In this document: one piece after another, positions 54,010-64,000 of the stretch
Layout: each line of letters begins with the position of its first letter
Numbering within the stretch: the first letter of the stretch is position 1
Notes under the pieces: model-generated
What the model was told of the DNA's origin: nothing
Database searches by the model: none
What the model saw: only the letters and a program-made list of their open reading frames with translations
Origin: Ricordea florida
Taxonomy: Eukaryota > Cnidaria > Anthozoa > Corallimorpharia > Ricordeidae
NCBI GenBank assembly: GCA_949710005.1
Contig: OX453286.1
Span: 11,231,742 to 11,295,741 of the forward strand
Direction of reading: 5' to 3'
DNA length: 64,000 nucleotides
Translations under genes and position numbers: made by a program

Positions 54010-54500
54010 ATGGCGGACAACATGGCGACGAATGACTAAGCGATTGTGAATCCGCCTGCTTCTTTTAGATCTGCAGTGTGGAAATATTATGGTTTTCCGA
54101 CTAAAGACAGTACAACAGACAAGTCTAAAACTATCTGCAACATTTGCTTAGCAACTTTCAAGTATTGCACCGGTTCATTCAAGTTGGATGTGTGGCCCAT
54201 ATAATCAATCTGGCAACTCAATGAGGACTCAAGGTATCTCAGATGGACAGGCTTCTTGGAAGGATAAGATGCATAGCAAGCTTTTGCCACAGGAGCACAA
54301 CAGCTATGGCAGTTTTGAAATCAAAACAATCTTTATTGGAATTGCCACAATACAAGTTGATAAATGATGTACCAACTAGGTGGAACTCCTCTTATGACAT
54401 GGTGCAGCACTTTTTGGAACAACAGACAGCAATTGAAGCTGTCCTCCTGACAAAGGATGTCAAGAAAAATGCGAAAGATGTTCCTTTCTTCTGCTTCTTT
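54010..54500 (+). pseudogene. Broken hAT transposase with BED finger
   Basis: ATG at 54010 gives MADNMATND then TAA (54037-54039), followed in frame by SFRSAVWKYYGFPTKDS and KSKTICNIC, the start of a BED zinc finger; the His pair is lost. Further on, another frame (54306-54480) reads YKLINDVPTRWNSSYDMVQH with FLEQQTAIEAVL, a hallmark of hAT (ZBED-like) transposases. The middle is deleted or shifted and the C-terminus with the dimerisation domain is replaced by a minus-strand BEL fragment. Confidence 0.75.
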
Positions 54501-55770
54501 TATCTCTTCTAATCCAACTTCTGAAACGTTCTCTTGAGGTTGAACTTCTTTCTTTTGTGTTCGTCTGATGAATCGCAAGATGTGGCATGTTACTTGGAGG
54601 AGTTTTAAGAGATCACTGTGATCTTCGGGTCGTATTACATTTCCTAGTCCTTCTGCTGAGTCTTCCACCAGGTAAGTTGTTACCTTATATGGCAAAGTGA
54701 GAAAGACCTCAGTCAAAACAGTGAAAGAAGGCAGAGCGAAAACTCTGTTTCGTCCCACGAAAGAGCTGATTCTACTAGTTCCAGTACCAGCGGAGTCCCA
54801 GTAACAATGGAACAGAACCCATACCCACCTTGATGTATCAAAGGACATACACTTATAAAGAGAAGGGATCTCGGATGATCCTTGGGCGAGGAGTGTCACG
54901 TTTACGGAAATGAACTCTGATTTTTTTTGTATGAAACGTGCTTGCTTTTAGCACAAAGACACTTAGAATCTATCAAAGACTGTTTATTGATTATGTTAGC
55001 GAGCTTTGTTCAATTTCCATTCCGTGATCAGCCAATATCCGTTTGAAGCTAGGTACACAAAACACCGTTCATTTCTATTTCCCCTACACCAAAGAGTACC
55101 AACCAAATTCCCTGCCATTAGCACATCATTTTTGGTTGCGAGGAGTCGTTGTAGCGAAACGATCTAGGAGCCACTTGAACAGACTTATACGAGTTTTTAC
55201 CCAGAGTTTATAGGAGTTAGGAGTTCCCTGCACCTGGAGCCAAGATCCGACGTAAGTGTCACGATCCAGAGCTTTGATTTCAGTGAGCTTGTCCCACAGA
55301 ATTGACTGTAGAGACCTTAACTTTCTCAAATCAACTTCACCGCTACAACCGATAACTTTCCCTACTTCTGATATAGTTTTGGTCACATAGGCTTTGTGAC
55401 CGGCCCATACCCTGATTTTCTTCTTTAAATCTGACATTCCTCTCAAGTTGTGAACCTCATATCACTCCATTTCTTCTGAGGTTCCTGGGTCTCCGCACCA
55501 AAATGTTAGAGTGAAAAATTATCGCAAAAGACAACTTCCAGACCTTTTCCCTAGTAAACAGTACCGTTTAATAAGGATGACTTCCAAAACACGAACTACA
55601 TTCCGAAAGAGAGAGTCGAAAAATATAAAGATGAAACTTGATCCTCAAAAGAGGGCATTTCCTTTTAATGTGAATCAAAATTCCGAAAATGAGACAGTTC
55701 ACGTGGAAATGCAATCTTAATCTAACAGAACTCAAAGAAGAACACTGACAAATTGCATGTTTTCAAATTT
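54480..55770 (-). mobile_element. Deleted BEL/Pao element, 5' end
   Basis: On the minus strand: an LTR whose inner end reads CTCTAACA (plus TGTTAGAG at 55504), a primer-binding site TTGGTGCGGAGACCC (55488-55502), the gag start MSDLKKKIRVWAGHKAYV (55446-55126 frame), and, after a large internal deletion, a pol piece EDHSDLLKLLQVTCHILRFI (about 54560-54640) from the region before the integrase. The outer LTR end is not fixed; 55770 is an estimate. Confidence 0.7.
55126..55446 (-). pseudogene. BEL gag N-terminal fragment
   Basis: About 106 codons: a helical start (MSDLKKKIRVWAGHKAYVTK) and SLQSILWDKLTEIKALDRDT, typical of BEL gag N-termini. The frame then leaves the family because of the internal deletion. 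Confidence 0.65.
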
Positions 55771-55984
55771 TTATTGCATCCTTGAAATAGATTAATAATG
55801 TTCCTGTTACTACTACCTTGTATCCTCACGTTGAGAGTTTAGGGTTGTATGTTGTTTACATTGTGTATCATTTTGCAAGAATTAAAAATCATTAATATTT
55901 TGGATAATCAAATCGAAATAATCGAAATCAAAAGGCGATAATCAAAATCAAATCAAATCGAAAGGAACATGAATCGTTACACCC
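55771..55984. other. No gene seen
   Basis: Contains a short run of repeated AATCAAAATCAAATC-like words near 55905-55965, no coding. Confidence 0.4.
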
Positions 55985-56039
55985 CTACTCTGAAGTAAAG
56001 GCACTGGGCAGAAAGAAGGACAAGGCCAGTCAAAGAGCT

Positions 56040-57582
56040 TTGAAAACTAAAAACCAAGACCACATAGACAATTTTAAATCTTTGATAAGAAACGTAAAGA
56101 AGCTGATCCACAAAAAGTACACTGACTACCTTCACAACCTCGCTGATTCAGTTGAAAAAGAGCCAAAGAAGTTTTGGAGCTTCTATAGAACTAAAACAAA
56201 GTCCAGAAAACTCCCACTGGCTATCAAGAGAATGACATAAACCCAGTCACTGCATCTCATAGAAAAGCAGACCTCTTTAATGATTACTTCCACTCAGTTT
56301 ACAGTTACACCAGTGCTGAACCCCCACCACCAGGATGCCATCCTGTTGTACCTATTCACGAACTTTCAAGTGTGGCTGTGTCTGCTTCTGAAGTAAAATG
56401 CATCTTCAACAATCTGGATGCATCAAACAGCCCCGCACCAGATGGTATACCTGCCAGGCTACTTAACAAGGTTGCGCCTAACATAAGTGCCTCAGTTACA
56501 TATATTTTCAATAAATCATTAACAAGTGGTGTTTTCCCAGAGAAATGGAAGGACTCAAATCTTACTCTTGTTTTCAAGTCTGGTCAAAAAGATGTAATTA
56601 CCAATTATAGAGTTATCTCACTCCTGACCATGATGTCAAATGTACTTGAAAGATATACCCACATATATAATCATGTCACCCAACTCGTTCAATATGTACA
56701 TTCATTGGCGAAAACACTTGATTCAGGTGGTCAAACAGATGTTATATATCTGGACATGGCAAAAGCTTTTGATTGGGTACCACACAAGAAACTTGTGTAT
56801 AAACTTGAAATGTTCGGCTTATGAAATCCCTTATTAGTTTGGATCAAGGACTACCTCACAAATAGACACCACAGAGTCATCACTGAAGGCACATCATTGG
56901 CCCCATTCTATTTCTCATGTATGTAAATGACATTATGGAAAACCTCTCATGCTGGCACACATTTTCCTCTCTATGCAGATGATGCAAAATGTGCTCGAGT
57001 GATAAATGATTGCAATGACTGTTATACCCTCCAAAACGATCTGACAGCTATATATGACTGGAGTAAACTGTGGGAAATAAATTTTAACCTACAGAAATGT
57101 ACACAACTCTGCATAACAAGAAAGAAAAAACCTATTCACCATATCTATCATCTTGCCAGGGAAAGTTTACTTATGACTGACAAGGAGAAGGATTTAAGCA
57201 TAATACTACATCAAAAACTGGCCTGGCATGATCACATCATTACAAAAGTAGACACTGCAAATAAGATCCTGCGGCTAATTAAATGTACATGTGGAAATCG
57301 GACTCAGACTGCTATGACACGCAGGCTTTACATCCATCTTGTGAGACCTCATCTTGTGAGACCTCATCTTAAATATGCTTGTAAGATCTGGTCCCCTCAC
57401 CAAGCCTTTTTACAGGATATGATTGAAAGTCTTCAGAGATGAGCCACACAACTCATGATCAGAGGAAAATCTTACACGGAACGTTTGAAATCTCTCCATC
57501 TTCTTACCCTTAAGTCTAGAAGGACTCTACTTACTAAAATACTATTATACAAATGCTGTAGATATTTTTCATCAAGAAGATA
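56040..57582 (+). pseudogene. LINE reverse transcriptase, broken
   Basis: HKKYTDYLHNLADSVEKEPKKFW (56115), CIFNNLDASNSPAPDGIPAR (56400), GVFPEKWKDSNLTLVFKSG, a deletion inside the fingers (56650-56690), VIYLDMAKAFDWVPHKKL with the first catalytic Asp, then after a stop at 56822 LVWIKDYLTNRHHRV, a deletion at the VPQG box, and FPLYADDAKCARV with the catalytic pair (56960). The thumb follows (LCITRKKKPIHHIY...KSLHLLTLKSRR). A 15-bp tandem duplication (CTTGTGAGACCTCAT, near 57340-57370) repeats VRPHL. Stops and deletions make it inactive. Confidence 0.85.
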
Positions 57583-59470
57583 TGTGACCCTCCACGGGAT
57601 TTCCAGCATAATGGTGATGACACGGGCACGCTATTTTAGCACGGTAGACAAAAGAAATTTTTGTTAACACGGTAGCAGTGTGCCACGATGCACGCATAAT
57701 TAAAATTTTTCTTTTGTTACACATAAACAACGAACCGTGTTCAGTTAAACAAAGCAGCGTGTCAAAGAATGCGAAAACAAAAGCCGTGTCATGCCGTGTC
57801 ATATTGCACTCTGGTGTGCGAAATATCACGTTTGTGCTGTGTTAAATAATAGTAACACAGAGATCAGGGCAACCATCTGTGAGAGTTTCTTAACGTTGAT
57901 CCGATCCAAGTTTTTGTCACAACGGTGTCAACTTGCATGCGCGAAAAATTTTCCTATCTTCATCACGAGCACGCATTTTTAATATTACTTTTATCATTGA
58001 ATCGGTGATTCATGTTGTAAATTTCATCTGTTGTCTTCCAATGAATCACAAATTGTCTCATGAAACTCGTTTTGTTTGCCACATTCTTTTCTCAAAACAT
58101 GGAAATTTATAGCAAGATCAATGATTTCATAATCGAAAAAATTTGTGATAACCGACAGCTGAAATTAGGGACAACATACTAGTAAATTAATGTTTCCAGC
58201 TTTCCGCCATAATCAAGCCTATTTGTCGCTTTTCACGGCGAGAAAGACAATATTTTTAGTTATTTTAGATTGTAAAAAAGTAAAATCATGCGCACACATT
58301 CGCAACTAATTTTTTTCGTCGGATCGGCGATCTATTTTGTAAACTTCACCTGTTATCTTCGAATGAATCACAAATTGTAGCATGAAGTCTGTTTTGTTTT
58401 GATTTCATGATCGAAAATGCTGCACTAAAATTTCCCTGGAAAGTTTTGTTTTTTCTTTTGGGGCAAAGCTGCGCTTTTGAGCGCTCGCAATTGCAGCTTC
58501 GCCACGAAAACAAAACAAACCCCACTGGCTCCCAGGGTAGCCGAAAAGAGTCGTGACAACATACGAAGTGTAATTTTCAGCTCTGCATTCAGACCCTTTT
58601 CACGGCACCAATGACAACACTATTTTTAGTTATTGCTATTCGAAATAACTTCCTTTTTACTTACTTCTTCGGAGTTACGCAATGGTTTTAAATCAAGTTC
58701 GAAAGACAGGCTTCTAAAAGTGGCTTCAAGTAACTATGGTAACGAACGGAAATCATACCCCATAATAAGACACGTTTGCAGCAATCGAAACACCTAGCTC
58801 GTAGGCTGTTAAAAGCACGAGTTTTAGGTGAGTGATTTATCTCTCTTTCGTGGTGCCAACTACAAGCCTTACGTAGTATTTAAATAGAACGGATGCTTGA
58901 TGTTTAGTATAGTGTGATTATGTGAACATTTTACGCACAGAAGGAAAGTAAAAATCTTCAATGCTGTTTTGGCTTTGTTATGTTAGTTCACAAGACGAAT
59001 TGTATCGACAACAAGTTATATTTTTTCAAGAGTCACATAATGGCTCTTGATTTTTTTCAATAATTTACGGTCCTGTTATTTCATTTCTCATTTTTCAGCG
59101 TAAGGTGCGAGCGCTTGTGCTTGGAAGAACTTTTTACATCAGGCGCCTTCTTTCGCGACCGTGATTCGATTTTCATTAATTAACTTTCACAGCGCAGTAA
59201 GAGGCTTTCTTGCTTAACCTCTTTGGTGCTACCGTGCCATAGCACACGACTTTAACACGCTATGAAGCGTGTCTTTTAGCACGCTGCAGAAAATAAAGTC
59301 AATAAAAGATTTAGCGTGTTAAGACGTGCAAAACAAAAGCTACCGTGACACTCTTTGTTTCCTTATTAAATATGCGCATATGCATGTCAGATGTTACGCT
59401 TAGCGTGCCGTGTCATCGCACGCGTGCCCGTGTTATCACCATTATGTTGGAAATGCTGTGGAGGGTCACA
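57583..59470. mobile_element. TA-flanked DNA transposon, TGTGACC ends (element B)
   Basis: TIRs of about 50 bp start TGTGACCCTCCAC and continue to AATGGTGAT-ACACGGGCACGC. TA lies at 57581-57582 and 59471-59472. Removing the 1888 bp and one TA joins SSRR to YKEVADNLP in the LINE frame, which confirms the ends. The interior has many GTGTCA/ACACGG repeats but no transposase. It shares the TGTGACC terminus and TA target with element A (20590-21938), so both probably belong to the same superfamily. Confidence 0.9.
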
Positions 59471-59732
59471 TATAAGGAGGTGGCGGACAATTTGCCCAAA
59501 GTGAATACCGCTTAGGCCTTAACGCGCCCACCACATTGCTGCTTTTAAGCTCCCTATGCTAGATTTAGATTTATATATATTGTATAATTTTGTCTCGCAA
59601 TTATATCTAAGGGTCCACTGTAATTGGGTAAGCTGTAGCGGCTCCCCTGGCCATTTTGTTTTGTTTTACCGTCTTTTTCTTTTTCATGTGTAATAGTAGG
59701 CCGAAGCTTAATAAATAAGTAAATAAATAAAT

Positions 59733-60030
59733 ACTTCACTTGACTTTTTTTTTTACAATTGTTTAAATGGTCTTTTCAATATTAACCTATCCATAGAGTC
59801 CCAAACTGTGACGTCATGTTGCTATGGCGCTAAAAAACTCAGTTCCAAACAATGCAGATCATCAAGAGCGCGTAGGTCACGTTTTCTTTGTTGAAAAGTC
59901 AAAGCACTTAAAAATCCCATTGTTTTAAAAAATCACTCAAGAGGAAGATCCGCGGGTGGAACAGTCAATTACGCCATCACAATTGATGCTTTTGTCTGAG
60001 AAGAAAGGTCCAAACGGTCAAATGGTCTAC
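59733..60030. other. No gene seen
   Basis: Short stretch between the LINE tail and the next hairpin with no supported feature. Confidence 0.4.
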
Positions 60031-60104
60031 TGCGAAGTACCAGCAAGTATGGCTCTCCAACGTGTAACCATACGTCGGAGAGCCATACTTGCCGGTACTT
60101 CGCA
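60031..60104. repeat. Hairpin with 28-bp arms
   Basis: Arms 60031-60058 and 60077-60104 are reverse complements with one mismatch (TGCGAAGTACC-GCAAGTATGG core). The loop is 18 bases. The flanks are not obviously a transposon. Confidence 0.8.
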
Positions 60105-60702
60105 TTTCCAAGTCCTGAAAAGGCAACAAACGAACACAAACGATGGATTCGTCTGATAAGGTTGGTAAAAATATTCATGATTATGTTTTTACTAAGAATA
60201 CAACGTAAATATGTTGCTTTTGAGCGTAAGGTTTACCGAATGATTCTCTTCACTTGGTCTTCACTTGGATGAAGTTGTGCCGATCAGAAAAAATTGAACT
60301 CAGTGTTATTTACCTCCTCTGACCTATCATTGCTTTTATGATTCCCCAAATAAGTACCCTCGCTTCACCTTAGTTTGTGAACCTGTTATTAAAGTGCTAC
60401 TACGATCAAAACTTCATGTCATGAGTGAAGCAAAAACTCGTTTCTTATGGCTTACCAGATGCGGTTGTAACTATGTATGTCATCGAAATAAAGTTTGGGT
60501 CCCGCAAACCAAAAATATCGAGCTTGAAAAAGTGCTTTTTTCAAGTCCGCCATTGAAGATTTATGTTCCAGTGAGCCCGCGGTATCAAAGTAATTTGACT
60601 TGCGGTAATCTACTCGAATCTTATTGTTCTGTTGTTCTGACGTCATTTTCTCAAGTCAATCGATCGAGGGAAGCTTTCTTCCACAAAAAGACTCGTAGTG
60701 TG

Positions 60703-62105
60703 ATGGCTAGTTCACATTCTAGCGACGAATTTGTTACCTGCAGCAGTGATTCGGAAAGTTCATCTGGATCGTCTTCAAACGACGAGATCGAAGAAACAGC
60801 AGAGATTGGTCAAGAAATTCATAGCTACGATGATTCCGTGGAGCCAGTGCCGACCACAGAGGAGGTTTCCCAGTATATGGAGCAACTCGAGTTGGAGGAA
60901 GAGCAGACTTTGTTGAGTCGTTTCTCTGGCGAGGAAGATGTCAGTAATTGGTATGTAAATGTTTTGTTCGCTGTATTTCACTCAGGCGAGCATTATCGCA
61001 TCAGTGTTTTCTGAGAATTATCTACTATTTCACTACTCTCCACATACATGCTCATACTAAATGAAGAAGAATATTATAAGACTTAAGCTCTGCTTTCGCT
61101 TTTCTTTGTGCGTTGCAAGTATAGCTTCACTGTGGCGCAATTGGGAGAATTTACAGTTGTGTTTTAAGACCGAGCGAGCCTTTGTTTGTGTTTATTTTAA
61201 CAGTCGAAAACGCAAAACTCAATCTACACGTAATGGAACGTTTCAAAATCGACTGATCATTTCGCTAGATTTCAAATTGCAAATGCTCAAATTGCTCCCT
61301 TGAGCAAATTACCAAGCCCAAAGAGTGCTGGTGTTGCACAGACATTGACCGGTGCCATGAACGCATGTACTAAGTAGAGAAAGAGGGCCAATGCACTACC
61401 GAGCATCCAGGCTATGCTGCATGTTGCCTAAACTCTTGGGTGCTCTCTACTGCAGCAATAGGCCTGAAGACCAAGGCCAAGAAATCCTACGCCACAACCA
61501 AAACGGAAAAAATGCAGCTGAGCCAGAGTAAGTGTTGTTCTTCCTTTTTAATTCTTCACAGCACAGTTTGTTTCGAGATTTGCATGCGGAAGGATTGCAA
61601 ATCAAGAAATTCAGTGAAATACTGTCAAACCAAGTATAATAATTAGTATTATTGTTTCCTGTCAAAGTACAGGCTCTTTAATTTAAGGTATCTTTTTATT
61701 TCTTATAGGTCTTTAATCAACCACAGCAAATAAAATTTAAAAATATGACTGAAATTATGATCAAACTATACAATGTTTAATCAAGCAAAAATCAATAGCA
61801 GTTCTGTTGTATTTACCAGAAGTAAATCGACACAACCTCTAAGCTAAAATGAAAGGGACTAACAACAAGTTAAAATAACCGCATAGATCTGTCATCAATT
61901 TTAAATAATTGTTTCCTCTATTTATTATATCATCAGGTTTATGAGATCTGTAGCATATCGACAGTATGTGCGCCTTGTTTATGAGTACCTTGGTGCGTCA
62001 CGAAGGCTTCCCCTGCCTAACTGTGTTTACAATAGCATTCGTAAAGCTTTCCCAAATTCTGATGGGGAGTATACAGGCTACGAAGAGGAAGCTGAAGAGG
62101 ATTAA
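60703..62105 (+). pseudogene. P2X7 C-terminal-domain-like gene, probably broken
   Basis: Exon 1 (60703-60950) starts MASSHSSDEF, is Ser/Glu/Asp-rich, and ends at GTATGT. A middle segment (about 61278-61526) reads CKCSNCSLEQ, ECWCCTDIDRCHERM and STAAIGLKTKAKKSY, ending at GTAAGT. The last exon (61937-62105, after ATCATCAG) reads SVAYRQYVRLVYEYLGASRR, LPLPNCVYNSIRKAFP and an acidic end. The cysteine pairs and the AYRQ-VRLVY-YLG block match the intracellular P2X7 domain; no receptor channel is present. An in-frame TAA at 61371-61373 and non-matching splice phases indicate a pseudogene. Stand-alone P2X7-like proteins are numerous in cnidarians; the function is unknown. Confidence 0.65.
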
Positions 62106-62895
62106 AGTTTTGACAGAATGTTACTTCTTCCAGTTTTGACTGGTAATATTATTTTCGAATGAATTTCTTTTCCTTCTTCAGGTACACCTAAATGGAGTAG
62201 TTGACTTTGAACTTGCAGTTTAAATGGACAATTGAGGGTGCAAAAACAAACACCTCTTCTGTAATAAATACCAAACATATTGTGCACCTTTTAATGTCAA
62301 GACCAACCGGTGTGGTTGAGGGGTAGGGATTTTGGCACTTTTTTGAAAAAAGTCTAATTCTTACCCTGGCTCAGCATGACTTGTCTTAAGTTTCAAAATC
62401 CCCACCCTGTGGCAAGGAAAGGCCCCAATTCCCCTTTATTTGTCTTTACCCTGTGGCCAAAACTGTTAGTCAAAAGTTAAAATATGTAAGAAAACGATCT
62501 CTGGCTTTTTTTAAAAACTACAGGCCAGAAATGAAAGACCCATACTTTCTATAAGAGTGAAATAACAAGAGGTAGGTCATGTATCTATAAGTTTTTATAA
62601 GAGTGAGGTAGGTCAAGAAAGTAAGAGGTAGATGATGTTTTCAGATTGTGGAAATGAACCTTATATAATAAAATTGCATTTAAAGAAGCCTATCATCCTG
62701 TCATGTCCTAATGTCAAGTTATAGAGAATTTTGTACCTTCGGTAGAGACATATTTAATTCGTCTCTTGTGTAAGAATGTATTTTTTTAAATAACATTGTC
62801 CTAAAAACAAATAGACAAAAATAGGAAAACGTAAAGTTTACTTTCAGTCTCAAAATGGATGAGTAGTGGTAGGAAACAAACAATTATTTACTCAC

Positions 62896-63524
62896 TTCAT
62901 CTGTGTCCATCGCACTACTACTGGAACATGAAGGCATGCTACAAGAGGAGCCTTCCAACAAGTCCTTTAAAACCTTGAGTAGATGATAAAATTATAGCTA
63001 ATTAATCGAAGAACACGACTAAAAAAGGTACACTCGTTTATCAAGTTCCGTGTGCAAAACCTATGCAAAAGTGCATTGGGATTTCTGCTTGTACGCGTTG
63101 AGAAAGCTCGCAAGAATTCGCTACAGATAAGCACAGTATGAAAAAAATAACAGATTGATTTGGCGCGCTTTTCAAATTATAAGCTTACCTTCTGTCGCGC
63201 CTTCTCCTTCATGCGGAGGCTTCTCTCGGAATCCGGAGCTTTAGGTTTCTTCCCCTTTTTCCATATGGTAGGCAGGGATCCAGGTTCGATTTGCCTGCGC
63301 TGACTTGGGTCGAAAGCCCGAGTGAAACAGCTTTCCTCGAAGTGCACTGAGCAAATGACGAAACGTGACTTCGGACCAGGGTGAAAATTCTTTCGCTTTA
63401 TGTTTACGAAGCGGTCCCACGAATCTCTGGTGCTTTTGTTGATTGGGCAAGCATGCAGGGCGATTCCTGCCACTCGATTTGAGTAATTGCTGCAATCCTG
63501 CACGACACAGCGACTCTCCACCAT
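62896..63524 (-). CDS. THAP zinc-finger gene, two exons seen
   Basis: Exon 1 (63524-63189) encodes MVESRCVVQDCSN, ACPINKSTRDSWDRF, then FVICSVHFEESCF and PGSLPTIW: the C2CH THAP finger with its closing proline box. It ends with a lysine- and arginine-rich region at a GTAAGC donor. Exon 2 (62973-62896), after ATCTACTCAAG, adds 26 codons (VLKDLLEGSSCSMPSCSS, then SSAMDTDE) and ends at GTGAGT. Both junctions are in phase 0. Later exons were not identified. THAP fingers bind specific DNA and are used both by transposases and by host regulators. Its place inside a TTAA-flanked element favours a transposon role. Confidence 0.8.
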
Positions 63525-63863
63525 TGCAAAAGCGAAAACAGCTCAGCATCGAACTGAGTGAAGTGTGGGAAATAATATGCGAAATTAGCCATGTGCGGGC
63601 TTTGACTTAAGAAAATGACGTCAAATGTTTTCCCGCGTAGCCCGGCCTCTGTAGTCATTGGAAACCATCTTCGTTTGGTAACCAGGCCAAAGGAACATGG
63701 CGGTTCAATGGCGGACGAAAATTTATTGAGTTTAAGCGCCGAAAAAATACACTTTTCTTCAACGTATGAGAATATACTTTGAAAATTATGTTCTACAGAA
63801 GGTTAAGTATCGATCGGACGAAAAAAAAAGGTATTGCACAATTTGATCGTAGTAGCACTTTAA

Positions 63864-64000
63864 GACTGATTTCTCTTACAGCACAAAGTGTTGGCTGAAC
63901 ATTCTAGGCCGTCAAGTCTAACAAGTTCATTATTTTAATATGAATATTACATCTGATAAGGTGGTTTCTATTTGCTCCTTCCACAGGAGAGAAGATAAAA
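63864..64000. other. Right edge, no gene seen
   Basis: Flank of the TTAA element. Nothing supported. Confidence 0.4.

Larger units (their letters stand above)
55985..59732 (+). mobile_element. Second full-tail LINE, CR1-like, split by element B
   Basis: Coding from about 55985 to 57582, interrupted by 57583-59470, and finished by KEVADNLPKVNTA then TAG at about 59511-59513. The AT-rich 3' UTR ends in an AAAT/AAGT repeat (59708-59732). 5'-truncated. Confidence 0.85.
60393..63859. mobile_element. TTAA-flanked element with P2X7-like and THAP coding regions
   Basis: The ends AGTGCTACTACGATCAAA (60393-60410) and TTTGATCGTAGTAGCACT (63842-63859) are exact reverse complements flanked by TTAA (60389-60392 and 63860-63863). 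The 3467-bp interior has two coding regions facing each other: a P2X7-domain-like gene on + and a THAP-domain gene on -. TTAA targets together with a THAP finger suggest the Kolobok superfamily, but the catalytic transposase core is not visible, so this is inference. The 18-bp ends alone are strong evidence for a mobile element. Confidence 0.8.

Overview
This window looks like a repeat-dense piece of a eukaryotic genome, most likely an anthozoan cnidarian such as a stony coral. The sequence is AT-rich, has spliced genes, and carries families that I know mainly from cnidarian genomes: Helitron endonuclease and RPA genes, P2X7-like and THAP proteins, BEL/Pao and Maverick-like elements, and CR1/L2-like LINEs. 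I see no bacterial features, rRNA, tRNA or CRISPR. The species is an inference.

Almost everything recognisable is a mobile element, usually inserted in another one. From left to right: 1-2.5 kb has a PHD-finger exon and two foldback sequences. 2489-9251 is a complete, young BEL/Pao LTR retrotransposon with 541-bp LTRs differing at about 7 positions, a 5-bp target duplication and one uninterrupted 1757-residue gag-pol frame. 9.6-10.3 kb is a LINE 3' end. 10.7-12.2 kb is a 417-bp tandem duplication that runs into a TATTTTA-rich array. 12.77-15.73 kb holds two Helitron-type parts, an endonuclease fragment and an intact RPA-like gene. 16.4-18.6 kb (+) and 22.6-19.6 kb (-) are two diverged copies of a Helitron-like N-terminal region with a 2A-type ribosome-skipping motif and a cysteine-protease domain. 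The minus copy is split by a 1349-bp TA-flanked transposon.

23.5-34.6 kb is a Gypsy LTR element. Its 5' LTR is split by a 6.8-kb TTAA-flanked DNA transposon with about 575-bp terminal inverted repeats and a degraded spliced transposase, and then by a 517-bp PIF/Harbinger-type MITE. 35-36.8 kb is a degraded gene, perhaps of the DUF6589 kind. 37.4-48.3 kb is an old BEL/Pao relic broken by at least three insertions, including a 5517-bp Maverick-like element (41652-47168) with protein-primed DNA polymerase B. 48.3-49.5 kb is a Myb/SANT-like gene with two stops. 51.3-53.8 kb is a CR1/L2-like LINE with its own insertion. 54.0-55.5 kb is a broken hAT/BED gene and the end of a minus-strand BEL. 56.0-59.7 kb is another LINE, split by a second TA-flanked TGTGACC-ended transposon. 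60393-63859 is a TTAA-flanked element carrying a P2X7-like (+) and a THAP-domain (-) coding region, placed tail to tail.

The genes do not form a host pathway. They are replication and integration modules of separate elements. The nesting gives a relative order of insertion, and at several sites the host element's reading frame is restored when the insert and one target duplication are ignored.
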